Positions 1-9,139 of a stretch of DNA of 64,000 nt are shown piece after piece; the stretch's first letter is position 1, and each line of letters starts with the position of its first letter. The translations under genes were made by a program, and so were the position numbers. The stretch spans positions 3,534,001 through 3,598,000 of the forward strand of contig OZ253559.1 in assembly GCA_965262785.1 (NCBI GenBank), given 5' to 3'. The notes below the pieces were generated by a model, which had not been told where the DNA came from, ran no database searches, and saw only the letters and a list, made by a program, of their open reading frames with translations. This DNA is from G965218495 sp965262785 (GTDB taxonomy: Bacteria; Bacteroidota; Rhodothermia; Rhodothermales; Bin80).

Positions 1-1
1 T

Positions 2-250
2 CCCATCCACCCGACGCGACTGGAGGGAAACTGGATTTGCAACGGGGTACAATACTGGCGCGTGCCATTCGCACTGTCCATTGCCAACTCAACTGCCATC
101 TCAAGGGTGATCCCCCTCATGGCGAACGGTAGTGCGTCTAAAACGGTACGGCGGTATTTGCATGGAAAACCAGGAAATGCTTGCTGCAGCGAACACGACC
201 CGTTTTTGCTGAGCACTCTGTCGAGCTCGCACTCTAATTCCAACGGATGA
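2..250 (+). CDS. possible 3' part of an unrecognised ORF, cut by the left edge
   Basis: A reading frame is open from the window edge to a TGA at 248-250. The TGA overlaps the ATG of the next gene as ATGA, an arrangement often seen in coupled genes. About 82 residues are visible. They end in a Ser/Asn-rich tail and show no domain I recognise. The overlap is the only positive argument, so this may be a chance open frame. Confidence 0.2.
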   Translation, partial: PIHPTRLEGNWICNGVQYWRVPFALSIANSTAISRVIPLMANGSASKTVRRYLHGKPGNACCSEHDPFLLSTLSSSHSNSNG

Positions 251-1155
251 CGCCAGCAGCCTTTCCGCTAGAGCTGGTCGCGAATCAGCGGACTGAAATT
301 ACGGATGTGGTTCCGCTCCTTGCCGCACGCTACGATGGGGCCATGGGGCCGTACCAGAAGCTGCTGTTCTGCTCAATGCACACAACAGCAGGCTTCCTTG
401 ACCCGGATATGGCGCTCAAGCTGGAGCACCGCCGCGAATCCGTGGAAGCAGTCATCCAGTCGGCAAAGCGGCTATTTCCCAGCGGTGCGCCGTATTGGCA
501 TGACCGCATGAACCTCAGGTCAGAGCTCAGTGACGAGCAAAAGCTCCGAGAGCCGCACAATGCCGACTCGCATCTCGTATACATATCCATGGGTCTGGGT
601 AGCGCAGTCGAGTACGATAACAACCCTGGCCAACCGGTCTACTTTGTAGATCTGGACGGCATGAACGCCGGATTCCAGCGCCATCGCCAATCCGTAGCAG
701 TCGGATATAATACCCGTGAATGCGTGTTTGAGCACGTCGTAGAGATGAAGATGCCAGATAAGCCCGTGGTGTCGGTTAATCTCGGTGAAAGCGTCCTCGG
801 CAGGGAGCTCGATTTGGGCTTGCTCATAAAGACGCACCAGGTTCACCACGGCGTTGTAGTCCTTGGACTTGCGGATGACGAAGAACATGCCGGCCTTACT
901 GTCAACGAATTCGAGCCGCTTCTGATAGAAAACGACCTGGCTGGCGTGCTGGACAACCCGCTTCACTACATGAAGAAAGAAGCCGTTGGCATCGTAAAGG
1001 ACCCACGCTCCCTACCGAAGCGAGCAAAGAAGTATCTGACCCATGACCTGATTCAGATCATCAACGAGATCGTGGCCACAGTCGGGCGCCACACGTCTAT
1101 TCTTCACCACGTCATTGAGCGGCTCGGAGGAAGCATCCCTACCTTGAGCGTGTGA
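247..1155 (+). CDS. YjbQ/UPF0047-like protein, long form
   Basis: The N-terminal half resembles the YjbQ (UPF0047) family. It has the family-type HTTAGF segment at residues 45-50, a histidine-containing EPHNADSHL stretch at 102-110 and a VDLDG strand near 134-138. YjbQ proteins are small, about 140 residues, form trimers, and some have weak thiamine-phosphate synthase activity; their cellular role is unclear. This protein is 302 residues, so roughly 150 C-terminal residues (a predicted beta segment, then a basic helix-rich tail) lie outside the family and are not recognised. The ATG at 247 is used because it overlaps the preceding stop. The family call is reasonably supported, but no specific function can be given. 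Confidence 0.6.
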   Translation: MTPAAFPLELVANQRTEITDVVPLLAARYDGAMGPYQKLLFCSMHTTAGFLDPDMALKLEHRRESVEAVIQSAKRLFPSGAPYWHDRMNLRSELSDEQKLREPHNADSHLVYISMGLGSAVEYDNNPGQPVYFVDLDGMNAGFQRHRQSVAVGYNTRECVFEHVVEMKMPDKPVVSVNLGESVLGRELDLGLLIKTHQVHHGVVVLGLADDEEHAGLTVNEFEPLLIENDLAGVLDNPLHYMKKEAVGIVKDPRSLPKRAKKYLTHDLIQIINEIVATVGRHTSILHHVIERLGGSIPTLSV

Positions 1156-2165
1156 TAGAGTATGTGGCGACCACGTCGGCGTCACGTTGGATGGGACTGA
1201 ACCGTTCGGTGTCCCTGCTAATCGACAATGAGAACAGCCACACTGCGAGTGGCCTTGTGTTGGGTACATACCAAAGCCCCATACTGGTACAATGGCGACG
1301 GCCCGCTACGCAAACGCGTCGGGTGCGCATTAAAGTAATCCGATTTCAATAGCCGAAACTCCCGGGGTGAAAGTAGAGCCATGCTTCGCGTTGCTGCTGG
1401 CCCCATCATATGCGGACTCCGCTGGATCTTCAACTCAGGGGCACAAACTTGCGTGGCAACGCTGACGTGACGTGTTTCACGATCAGCGATTGACAATCTG
1501 CTCACGGCTCGCCCAAGTCTAGGCCAGCTTGCGCAATCCTCACGGCAACCTTGCTGCGTCGGCAAGACTCAATGACGCAGACTGGCCCTTGGGCATACCA
1601 TCAGTCTGCGCGCCGCATCCTGAAGCACACCCATAGTTAGTTGCAGTTATTCCCACCTCGGCATTGAGGCCGATCCAACCTCCCACCGACGTACGAGACT
1701 CGTCGGGCATGACCTTGTCTTGCGTGCCACAAGCAGCTTCAAGCGCGCGATACTGAGCCGCCCGAATGAGCTTCTGCTATAGCTGCCCAATAGGGCCGGG
1801 TGTGCCGGTTGATTGGCTGCGTCAGAGTCGCTACGGAAATATGCGCGGTGGCAATGTTGGTGTAGAAACGCATGAGCGGGCCGCGCTGCCGAGAGCAGTC
1901 GCGCAGGTTTGCAGATCATTCGACCTGAAGGCCACGTGGAGCATTCGAAATGAGGCGCGCGAGGAGCTCGGGTTGAATGGCTTCAGTTCCGTCATACAGC
2001 GCGAAGCATGGTCCAGGTGCGCTGCGGCATAGTGCGACTTGCGGAATGCAAGCCCTGTCAGAAGGACTAACTCAAAGACGGCTCAACTGATTTGTTACCA
2101 GCGGCCCTACAGCGGCCAGCTGGCACCGAGAATTCCCATGGGACAACCCTCCTGGAATTGCGCGT
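1156..2165. other. about 1 kb without a recognisable gene
   Basis: Only short overlapping frames on both strands occur here, and none gives a protein with recognisable motifs or a convincing start. No tRNA cloverleaf, array or long repeat was seen. It may be decayed coding DNA. Confidence 0.5.
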
Positions 2166-2942
2166 TCAGATGAGCGACCTGGATTGTCCACCATCTACGT
2201 TCAGGCACGCTCCTGTTACCAGACTCGCACGATCCGAGAGCAGAAATGCCGCCACATCAGCTATCTCCTCTGCACTCCCAAATCGACCAATTGGCAGGTT
2301 TTGCGACACAAAAGCCTTCATCCCCTCAGGGTCGCTGCGCACGCGACGATCCCACGATCCACCCGGAAACCGTATCGAACCCGGCGCAATACAGTTCACC
2401 CGGATGTTGTGAGGTGCCAGCTCCAATGCCATGATCTTAGCTGCGCTAATGAGCGCTGACTTGGTGGCATTGTATATGGACAGCCCGGGCCCACCAGCTT
2501 CGCGCCCGAAGATGGAGGCCAGAAAAAGGATCGCGCCGCCTCCTGCCTTCATCATATGCCTGATGGCTGCACGTGAGCAGCGGAGATGAATGTTGAGGTT
2601 CACATCAAGGACGGCCTGCCAGTCTTCATCGGTGGTATCCATAAATCGCCCACGCCGGTTGCCGCCAACGTTGTTCACGAGCCGATCAACTCGACCAAAG
2701 TGGCCGACGGTTCGGGCTACGAGGTCTTCTGGTGCCCCGGCGCCGGTAAGGTCCACCGGAATCGTTAGTACATGTGCTCCCGCCGCCCGCATGCCTTGTG
2801 CGGCGTCTTCCAAGGCAGACGCTGATCTTGCGCAGATGGTAAGGTTGCAGCCCTCGCGGGCTAACCCTTCGGCTATGTACCTGCCAAGGCCACGGCTGGC
2901 CCCGGTCACGATTACAACCTTTCCCTTCAAGTCCAGATTCAT
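2166..2942 (-). CDS. SDR-family NAD(P)-dependent oxidoreductase
   Basis: This is a classical short-chain dehydrogenase/reductase of 258 residues, the usual length. The nucleotide-binding TGASRGLG motif is at residues 13-20, followed by the NNVG structural motif (usually NNAG). The catalytic Ser lies in LASIFG and the Tyr/Lys pair in YNATK. A DGG motif precedes the C-terminus, as in FabG-like and sugar-alcohol dehydrogenases. The substrate cannot be read from the sequence. It stands alone on the minus strand, convergent with nothing and divergent from the next gene, so no operon context helps. A second SDR at 14029-14817 has similar motifs but sits beside sugar-acid genes. Confidence 0.88.
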   Translation of the reverse strand: MNLDLKGKVVIVTGASRGLGRYIAEGLAREGCNLTICARSASALEDAAQGMRAAGAHVLTIPVDLTGAGAPEDLVARTVGHFGRVDRLVNNVGGNRRGRFMDTTDEDWQAVLDVNLNIHLRCSRAAIRHMMKAGGGAILFLASIFGREAGGPGLSIYNATKSALISAAKIMALELAPHNIRVNCIAPGSIRFPGGSWDRRVRSDPEGMKAFVSQNLPIGRFGSAEEIADVAAFLLSDRASLVTGACLNVDGGQSRSLI

Positions 2943-3178
2943 GGCAATAGGTGATAGAGCAGTCCCTTATACGGCCCGGCACCGACAAAGGGCCCTACCC
3001 TGCGTCGGGCCCTCAACACACATGTTCCTTGTTACCCAACGTGGGCCACCGGACACTAGGCAGCGGCGTGGCTATAGCACTTCCAGGCGCGTAGCGCTAT
3101 CTTTGATTCCGAGGTCCGCGGTCCCTGAGAATCGAACCGAGTTTTCGGCTGGAGGCTTGGTGCAGCGGTGATGATTCC

Positions 3179-3721
3179 TTGAATGTTTCCCGATCAGCTA
3201 TGACATACCACAGCCTCTTTCCGGCGCTACCGGACGCGGCCCACGTGTGGGTGTATCCCACGAGTGATCCGCCCAGCGCTACGGCCCAAGAACATCTACT
3301 GACTCAAATTCGAACATTCATGAGGGGGTGGCGATCGCATGGCAGAGCTACCAGCGGAGACATCAACATCCTTTTTGACCGTTTCATTGTGGCAGCAGGT
3401 TCTCTCTTGTCCGGCGGCCCACTTTCAGGGTGCAGCATTGACAGTATGACGCACGCCATAGAAGACGCGGCGCACGGCGTTGGCATTTCGCTAGTGACAC
3501 CAATGGCCGTGTTCTACCGCGCCGGCGAAGGCGGCATACAATCTGTGTCGCGAGGCTACTTTCGCCGTATGGTGCATGCCAATGAAGTCCATGCAGACAC
3601 ACCGGTTTTCGATCTTGGGGTAACGTCCGTCGGCGCCCTGCGTGGCGGGGCCTTTGAGTTGCCGTTCCGTGAGTCATGGCATGCGCGCGTCTTCAGACCC
3701 CAACCCGAAGCCGTGCGGTAG
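3179..3721 (+). CDS. conserved hypothetical protein of Bacteroidota/Rhodothermota type
   Basis: This is a soluble protein of about 180 residues without signal peptide or membrane segment. It starts with a HVWVYP segment and contains an SGCSID segment and a VFDLGV strand, then ends with a SWHARVF motif. From memory, similar proteins occur widely in Bacteroidota and are sometimes labelled ABC transporter ATPase. I see no Walker A motif, so that label is not supported. A second in-frame ATG at 3200 is an alternative start. The following channel gene begins 18 bases after the stop, so the two may be co-transcribed. Function is unknown. Confidence 0.65.
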   Translation: MNVSRSAMTYHSLFPALPDAAHVWVYPTSDPPSATAQEHLLTQIRTFMRGWRSHGRATSGDINILFDRFIVAAGSLLSGGPLSGCSIDSMTHAIEDAAHGVGISLVTPMAVFYRAGEGGIQSVSRGYFRRMVHANEVHADTPVFDLGVTSVGALRGGAFELPFRESWHARVFRPQPEAVR

Positions 3722-3739
3722 CTGGCCGACCAGTGAACA

Positions 3740-4798
3740 GTGAGCCCATTCCCCCGACGTGTTCCCGACGAGTATTCGGACGTAGGCACAGAACAGCGCG
3801 AGTTGCTCTTCAGCGTGGCATTCCTGCTTGCGTGGCTAGGTCTTGGCACTTTCGCGTACGCATATATCGAACAATGGCCGCTATTGGATGGGCTTTACAT
3901 GAGCTTCATCACGCTAACTACAATCGGATTCGGAGAGACGCACGAGCTGTCCAATGCAGGTCGCGTCTTTACCATATTCTTTGCCTTCATTGGCATTGGC
4001 ATCGCCGCTTTTGGTGCGACGCGGGTGGCCCAACAGTTGATATCGGCACCAAGGCTCCGCCAGCGGCGAATGGCGCGGAACATAAGGCAAATGCATAACC
4101 ATTACATAATATGCGGCTACGGCCGCATCGGCCGGCGGGTGACACATGACTTGCGTGCTGCAGGTAAATCCGTAGTTGTGCTGGAGCGCAAGGCAGCGCT
4201 GGTTCAAGAGATTCGCGAGAAGGGCATCCCATGCATCGAAGGAGATGCTACCCGTGAAGCCACGCTGGAGGCAGCTGGCCTCAAGCAAGCTAAAGGGCTC
4301 ATCACGCTTCTGCCTGAAGACGCCCTCAATGTATTTGTCACGCTTTTGGCCCGCGAAATGAACCGCGACCTATTTATTCTAGCCCGTACAACTGACGACA
4401 AGAATCGGCGGCGGCTACTTCAAGCCGGAGCTACCCAAGTCGTCGCGCCGACCAAGATTGGAGCCATCCGGATGGCTCAGGTCATCTTACGACCCAAAGT
4501 GGATGAATTCTTGACACACGTGTTGAAGGCGGATGACGGCGGCCTGATTATGGATGAGGTAGTTATTGAGCCTGGATCGTTCCTGGCTGGCAAGACGCTC
4601 GCTTCCTCCAAATTCCGGCAGCACTTTGAGGTAATAGTACTGACGATTGTCCACGCCAAGACAGGGCAGATGCGCTTTAACCCCAGCCCCCACGATACCA
4701 TTAACCCGGGCGACTTGCTGATTGTTATGGGGAGCAGGGATATGATCAAGTTAATGATCGAGGAAGGGTGCACTCCTAGCGAAAGGCAAATGGCATAG
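3740..4798 (+). CDS. TrkA-type two-TM potassium channel with RCK domains
   Basis: This 352-residue membrane protein has a transmembrane helix at about residues 22-42, a pore loop with a TTIGFGE selectivity filter at 60-66 (K+ channel signature, GFG instead of GYG), and a second helix at about 75-95. A cytoplasmic TrkA_N/RCK domain follows, with the Rossmann motif GYGRIG at 126-131. The C-terminus has a TrkA_C domain including the segment PGDLLIVMG. This is the MthK/Kch-like architecture: a tetrameric channel gated by ligand binding to the RCK ring. The start is GTG at 3740, and no in-frame ATG precedes the first helix. It sits 18 bases after the upstream hypothetical gene. Confidence 0.9.
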   Translation: MSPFPRRVPDEYSDVGTEQRELLFSVAFLLAWLGLGTFAYAYIEQWPLLDGLYMSFITLTTIGFGETHELSNAGRVFTIFFAFIGIGIAAFGATRVAQQLISAPRLRQRRMARNIRQMHNHYIICGYGRIGRRVTHDLRAAGKSVVVLERKAALVQEIREKGIPCIEGDATREATLEAAGLKQAKGLITLLPEDALNVFVTLLAREMNRDLFILARTTDDKNRRRLLQAGATQVVAPTKIGAIRMAQVILRPKVDEFLTHVLKADDGGLIMDEVVIEPGSFLAGKTLASSKFRQHFEVIVLTIVHAKTGQMRFNPSPHDTINPGDLLIVMGSRDMIKLMIEEGCTPSERQMA

Positions 4799-5150
4799 GC
4801 CGAGCTGCAGCCGCGCGGCCTGCGGTAGGCCAGACCCATGAACGGTAGTCAGTACGTTGGGCATACTAGCTCTGAAGGCCTCGGGTGCATTCCTGTTTGA
4901 GCTGTGCTGCAGTGCACTCCGCCCGTTCGCCTCGGCAAGGGCCAGACGGACAGCACCCGTGCGCACGCAGCGTAGAGCTTGGCGGCGATTCAGCGTTGCG
5001 GCCGGAACTTGTGGTGCAGCCTACGTGAGCCAGCCGCTGCTTTTCACCTGATTTATGGCTGTAAGTACCAATCTTACGGCAAGTACAAGATGGCAGATGC
5101 CATGAGTATCGGCGCAGCCATTTGGCACGCCAACACTTGTTCACCTACCC
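4799..5150. other. intergenic region up to the IS left end
   Basis: This stretch contains only short frames with no recognisable product. It is bounded on the right by the terminal inverted repeat of the insertion sequence. Confidence 0.5.
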
Positions 5151-5165
5151 CGACTTCGCCATTTT
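5151..5165 (+). repeat. left terminal inverted repeat of the IS
   Basis: The sequence cgacttcgccatttt is the exact reverse complement of 7291-7305 and marks the left end of the element. Confidence 0.85.
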
Positions 5166-5224
5166 GGGAACCAACCGTGGCCGAAGGGGGGCTAAACCAG
5201 GTACTCCCAGCCCACTTTTCGCCC

Positions 5225-5289
5225 TTTTCAGCCGTATTTCTCGGCTATATGGTGAAGAATACGTGAAGTTTAGCGTATTCGGCTGAAAA
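5225..5289 (+). promoter_or_regulatory. stem-loop in the transposase leader
   Basis: The sequence ttttcagccg at 5225-5234 pairs exactly with cggctgaaaa at 5280-5289, leaving a 45-base loop. It lies about 90 bases before the transposase start, inside the IS. Leader hairpins in insertion sequences often damp transposase expression driven from outside promoters; that role here is inference. Confidence 0.4.
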
Positions 5290-5378
5290 AGGCCATTGTA
5301 GTGCCAGGATTGTTGGTAGAGACTTGCTACAGGTGCGCCCATGCACTATCTTGGAGTCGGCATTGACCTGCAGACACC

Positions 5379-7193
5379 ATGTACATACGGGCGACCAAGA
5401 CCCACGCAAAGAACGGTGAAGCGCGACACAGCTACCGCCTGGTACGCAGCGACCGCATCGGCGGGAAGGTGCGCCAGTCGACCCTGCTGAACCTGGGCGT
5501 ACACTTTGACACGCCCCGTGAGCAGTGGGGCACCTTGGTGCTTCACATAGAGAATTTGTTGCAGGGGCAGCCGACGCTCGTGTTCGATCCCGACCTGCAG
5601 CACACCGCCGAAGCCATTGTCGCGCAGCTACGCGCACGCGGCATAGGTGCACACGCGAAGCCGGAGGGTGAGCCTGACAGCGTCATGACGGTGGACATGG
5701 ACTCCCTTGAGCACCCGGAGCATGCTCGCAGCGTGGGCGCAGAGCGCGTCTGCCTTCAGGCGCTTGAGGATCTGGGACTGAAAGACACGCTGATCCAGGC
5801 CGGTGCCAAGGAGCGCGACGCGCGCCTGGCCGTAGCGCTGGTGGTCGCACGCATGCTGCATCCCAACAGCGAACGGGCTACGCTTCAGTGGTTGCAAAGC
5901 AGGTCGACGACGCTGGACCTGCTGGGGCTGCGCCCCGGCAGGAAAGTGTCGTTAGCGAAGCTGTATCGCATTGGGGACCTGCTCTGGGAGCACAACCAAG
6001 CGATTCAGCAAGCGCTCTTCCAAAAGGAGCGGACGCTCTTGAGCCTGCCGGAGACCGTTGTTTTTTATGACCTGACCAACACCCATTACCATGGCCGACA
6101 GCACGGCGAGTACCTGGCCTATGGACGTTCGAAGCAAAAGCGTTCCGATTGTCCGCTGGTGACGCTCGGGCTGGTGCTCGATGGCGCGGGCTTCCCGCGC
6201 ACCTGCGAGATCTTGCCCGGCAACGTCTCGGAGCCCGGCACGCTGCAGGACGCTATCGAGCGTCTGAACGCCAGCGTGGACGGCCAGAAGCCGACGGTGA
6301 TCATGGATGCAGGGATCGCTACGGAAGCAAACGTGTCCTGGCTGGCAGAACAGGGCTACGACTGGATCTGCGTACACCGGGGTAAGCGGCCCCTGCCGCC
6401 AGAGCGGGAGCCTGACAGTACGCTGACCACGCAGGCTGGTCATGCTGTACGCGTGTGGCAGTTGCAGCAGACGAAGCAGGAAGCGCTGCTCTATGCCGTC
6501 AGCGAAGCCAGAAAGCACAAGGAAGAGCAGATCCTGCAGCGCCGGCGCACGCTACTGGAAGCAGCCCTCACCTCGCTGCACGAAGGGCTGCAGAAGCCCT
6601 ACCATACCAAGCGGCTCAAGAAGGTCGTAGAGCAGGTCGGACGCATAAAAGAGCGCTATGCCCGCGTATCTCATCAGTACGAAGTGACGGTCGTAGAAGG
6701 GAGTGGCCCCAACGCCAAGGCCGTGACGTTTGCACGCAAGACGCAGTGGGAAGAGGCCGATGAGGCCCTGGGGGGCTACGTGCTACGCACCAGTCAGACG
6801 GGATGGGACCTTAAGCACATTGTAGCCACGTACTGGCGGCTGTCCGAGGTGGAGGCCACCTTCCGCTCGTTGAAGTCGGAACTGGGGATGCGGCCGCTTT
6901 ACCACAGCAAGGACGCACGCATCGCCGCGCACATCAGCATTGCCGTGTATGCCTATCACGCCGTGCACCTGATCCGGACACGCTTGAAGGCGCAGGACAT
7001 CCACACCAGCTGGAAGACGCTTCGCCAGAAGCTGAGCGCCTGGCAACGGGTGATGACGACCCTAAAGGACACCCAGGGCCAGGTGATTGTCAACGTGCAG
7101 GACGAGCGCCCAAGGGCAGAGCTGGCTCAGATAGCGCGCATCTGCGGCGTCACGCCCAGCCTGCATCGGCAACGCTACGTGCGCCAGGACTAG
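5379..7193 (+). CDS. IS1634-family DDE transposase
   Basis: This 604-residue protein has the length and layout of IS1634-family (IS4-superfamily) transposases. An N-terminal beta-rich region is followed by the DDE catalytic domain. The first Asp is in FYDLTN (D231), the second in VIMDAG (D310), and the Glu in the segment YWRLSEVEATFRSLK (E492, with K499 seven residues later). An insertion of about 140 residues with coiled-coil character separates D310 and E492, as usual in this superfamily. All catalytic residues are present and the frame is intact, so the enzyme could be active. The truncated copy at 26030-27082 differs at about three residues in the shared 350. Confidence 0.93.
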   Translation: MYIRATKTHAKNGEARHSYRLVRSDRIGGKVRQSTLLNLGVHFDTPREQWGTLVLHIENLLQGQPTLVFDPDLQHTAEAIVAQLRARGIGAHAKPEGEPDSVMTVDMDSLEHPEHARSVGAERVCLQALEDLGLKDTLIQAGAKERDARLAVALVVARMLHPNSERATLQWLQSRSTTLDLLGLRPGRKVSLAKLYRIGDLLWEHNQAIQQALFQKERTLLSLPETVVFYDLTNTHYHGRQHGEYLAYGRSKQKRSDCPLVTLGLVLDGAGFPRTCEILPGNVSEPGTLQDAIERLNASVDGQKPTVIMDAGIATEANVSWLAEQGYDWICVHRGKRPLPPEREPDSTLTTQAGHAVRVWQLQQTKQEALLYAVSEARKHKEEQILQRRRTLLEAALTSLHEGLQKPYHTKRLKKVVEQVGRIKERYARVSHQYEVTVVEGSGPNAKAVTFARKTQWEEADEALGGYVLRTSQTGWDLKHIVATYWRLSEVEATFRSLKSELGMRPLYHSKDARIAAHISIAVYAYHAVHLIRTRLKAQDIHTSWKTLRQKLSAWQRVMTTLKDTQGQVIVNVQDERPRAELAQIARICGVTPSLHRQRYVRQD

Positions 7194-7290
7194 GGCGGGC
7201 GCAAGGCGGAAGAAAAGTAGTGCCAGCCAGGCGGGAGTACACCCTTTTCTTATATGTGGAGAATGTGTCCACCTATACTGTTTGAGTTAT

Positions 7291-7305
7291 AAAATGGCGA
7301 AGTCG
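7291..7305 (-). repeat. right terminal inverted repeat of the IS
   Basis: This is the exact reverse complement of 5151-5165. The corresponding end of the second copy (25918-25932) carries two differences. Confidence 0.85.
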
Positions 7306-8165
7306 AGCTACGGTGTCGTTCGCCAGATGCCGCCGGTATTCCAGCCGAGGTTTCTTCCCCCGTCACGACGCCAATGTAATAGCGAAGAAATTCAGCGAGC
7401 AAACGGTTTTAGCCGTGCGGCCTGCACCATGCTGGGCAGTACAGCCAGAAATCGAGCCGAATGCTGCCGCTCTCTGGGCCGCAGCAATATGCCCGCCGAC
7501 TTTCGACTCACCTACCAGAGTTTGGTATTTACCATCACTCCAGAATCATATAGAAAAAAAAGAGCCTGGCCTAGCGTTCGCTCTCACGCCGAAGAGTTCG
7601 AGACCACGCGACTACTATATGCAAACTCAAGACTGGGTCTGATCACAGTCTGAAACCGCGACTCGCTGCGGCACCAAGGGCACACAATAATGACCACTTC
7701 ACGAATGCCAAACCTCCCAGATACACGCGAGCTTTCTAGAGCACAGTTGGGCAGGTGCCTGCAATGGATTACCGAATTCAACCAACGCGCCTTCCTGCAT
7801 GCAAACGAGGCCTGTCGTGATAAACTCGTCAGGCCCTGGATGAATAGCGTCTGTCATTGCTCGAACCTCTTTGGGGCAAATGGAGCGCACTGCCCAACGT
7901 GCACGGGGACAAGCCGACAAGGTCACACAACACCTGGTAGACCCACAGCAATAGCAGCCCTAGCAGGCCAGTGGTGCTTGGCTAGGCCCGGCGCCAATGT
8001 CCTGACTGCGGATCGAGTTCTTTCGCATCACGCCAGCCTGCCGTTGGCACACGCCACACACTGCTCCGTAGCATGCTGAATGCCACCATGGGTTATATGC
8101 CCTATGCACCGAATCTGTATATCAAGCGTAGAAACATGTGATCGAAACAAGCTGGCTGCAAAACG
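7306..8165. other. about 860 bases without a supported gene
   Basis: Frames of up to about 129 codons exist on the plus strand, but their products are Cys/His/Pro-rich and show no motif. I regard them as chance. The L,D-transpeptidase promoter presumably lies near the right end. Confidence 0.45.
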
Positions 8166-9137
8166 ATGATCAAAATTCCCCGAATTGCCGCCCTACTTTG
8201 GCTGCTCACCCTCACGGTAAGCCCTGCCCTGGCCCAAGGCGGCTACATCGACCAAGACGCGGTAGCCGGCCTGCTGAACTTGCGCGCGGCAAGCCTTGAG
8301 GACATCCCCGAGGTATTCTACGAATATTTCGTGCTGGAAGACGACCGCGATAACAGCGCAATGGCGCGCAACAAGTTCTACAAGCTGATTGGCAACGGAG
8401 ACGCGAAAAGGGGGCGCCAGCGGGCCGAGTTGGCGCAGATGATCAACCGACGCATCATGCAGACCTATGTCATCGGTGACACCATCATCATGCCTACGGT
8501 CTTTGATCTGGACTTTCGAGCGTACTCGCCCTTTCCGCGATACTACAACGGCGGACGGGAATTCGACAAGCTTTTCATCATGGACAAGACGATCCAGGCG
8601 TTTGCGGCCTACGAGCACGGGCGACTCATGCGCTGGGGCATTATCAACACTGGTAACCCTGATGAAAAACCCACGCCAAACGGGCGCTTTAATTTCAACT
8701 GGCAAGAGGAATTCCGCATTTCATCCGATAGCCCGGTCGACGAACCTTGGGAAATGTACTGGGTGATGAACTTTCAACTTGAGGATGGTCTGCACGTACA
8801 CCAGTATGAGATGCCCACCGGCGGGCCCATGAGCCACGGGTGCGTGCGACTCGTAGACGCGGATGCAGCATGGATCTACCACTGGGCGGACACGTGGACC
8901 ACTACGAGTTCATCAAAGGGCATCGCATCGGCATACTCGAAAATCCTGGAGCAGGGCACCACTGTCCTGGTGATAGGCAACGAGCCCAAGGGCAAACCGC
9001 AACCCTTCGCAAAAGGACCGCGATACCCGTCACTTAAACCTGTAGAACTGCCGGCTCATCCGTTCGACGTGCCCCCAGGCACAGAGCAGCAAGAAATGTT
9101 TGATAAGCTCAGGCAGGAGACCAGTGAAGCCAGATAG
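8166..9137 (+). CDS. secreted L,D-transpeptidase (YkuD domain)
   Basis: This 323-residue exported protein has a signal peptide ending in SPALA at residue 23. The YkuD catalytic segment is at about 212-228, with H212 and the SHGCVR motif at 223-228; C226 is the expected nucleophile. Enzymes of this family form 3-3 peptidoglycan cross-links or attach proteins to peptidoglycan in the periplasm and are inhibited by carbapenems. About 100 N-terminal residues before the catalytic domain are not recognised. The C-terminal 60 residues are proline-rich and probably unstructured. The gene is convergent with lepB, with the two stops only 2 bases apart. Confidence 0.9.
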   Translation: MIKIPRIAALLWLLTLTVSPALAQGGYIDQDAVAGLLNLRAASLEDIPEVFYEYFVLEDDRDNSAMARNKFYKLIGNGDAKRGRQRAELAQMINRRIMQTYVIGDTIIMPTVFDLDFRAYSPFPRYYNGGREFDKLFIMDKTIQAFAAYEHGRLMRWGIINTGNPDEKPTPNGRFNFNWQEEFRISSDSPVDEPWEMYWVMNFQLEDGLHVHQYEMPTGGPMSHGCVRLVDADAAWIYHWADTWTTTSSSKGIASAYSKILEQGTTVLVIGNEPKGKPQPFAKGPRYPSLKPVELPAHPFDVPPGTEQQEMFDKLRQETSEAR

Positions 9138-9139
9138 GC

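Larger units (their letters stand above)
5151..7305 (+). mobile_element. complete IS1634-family insertion sequence
   Basis: The element is about 2.15 kb, bounded by a perfect 15-bp inverted repeat at 5151-5165 and 7291-7305, and encodes one full transposase. A 4-base CTAC lies just outside both ends (5145-5148 and 7308-7311). If the repeat is extended by two bases with one mismatch, CTAC could be a short target duplication, but four bases is weak evidence. The right-hand 1.16 kb recurs in opposite orientation at about 25916-27082. The family is assigned from the transposase length and motifs. The exact ends are uncertain by a few bases. Confidence 0.85.

Noticed and set aside
520..966. 148-codon minus-strand ORF
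   Set aside because: It is antisense to the YjbQ-like gene and has no motif.
5145..7311. CTAC as a definite target-site duplication of the IS
   Set aside because: It is only four bases, requires a mismatched extension of the terminal repeat, and a similar CTAC occurs beside the truncated copy by apparent chance.
7690..8079. 129-codon plus-strand ORF after the IS
   Set aside because: The product has biased, motif-free composition, no good ribosome-binding site and no family resemblance.
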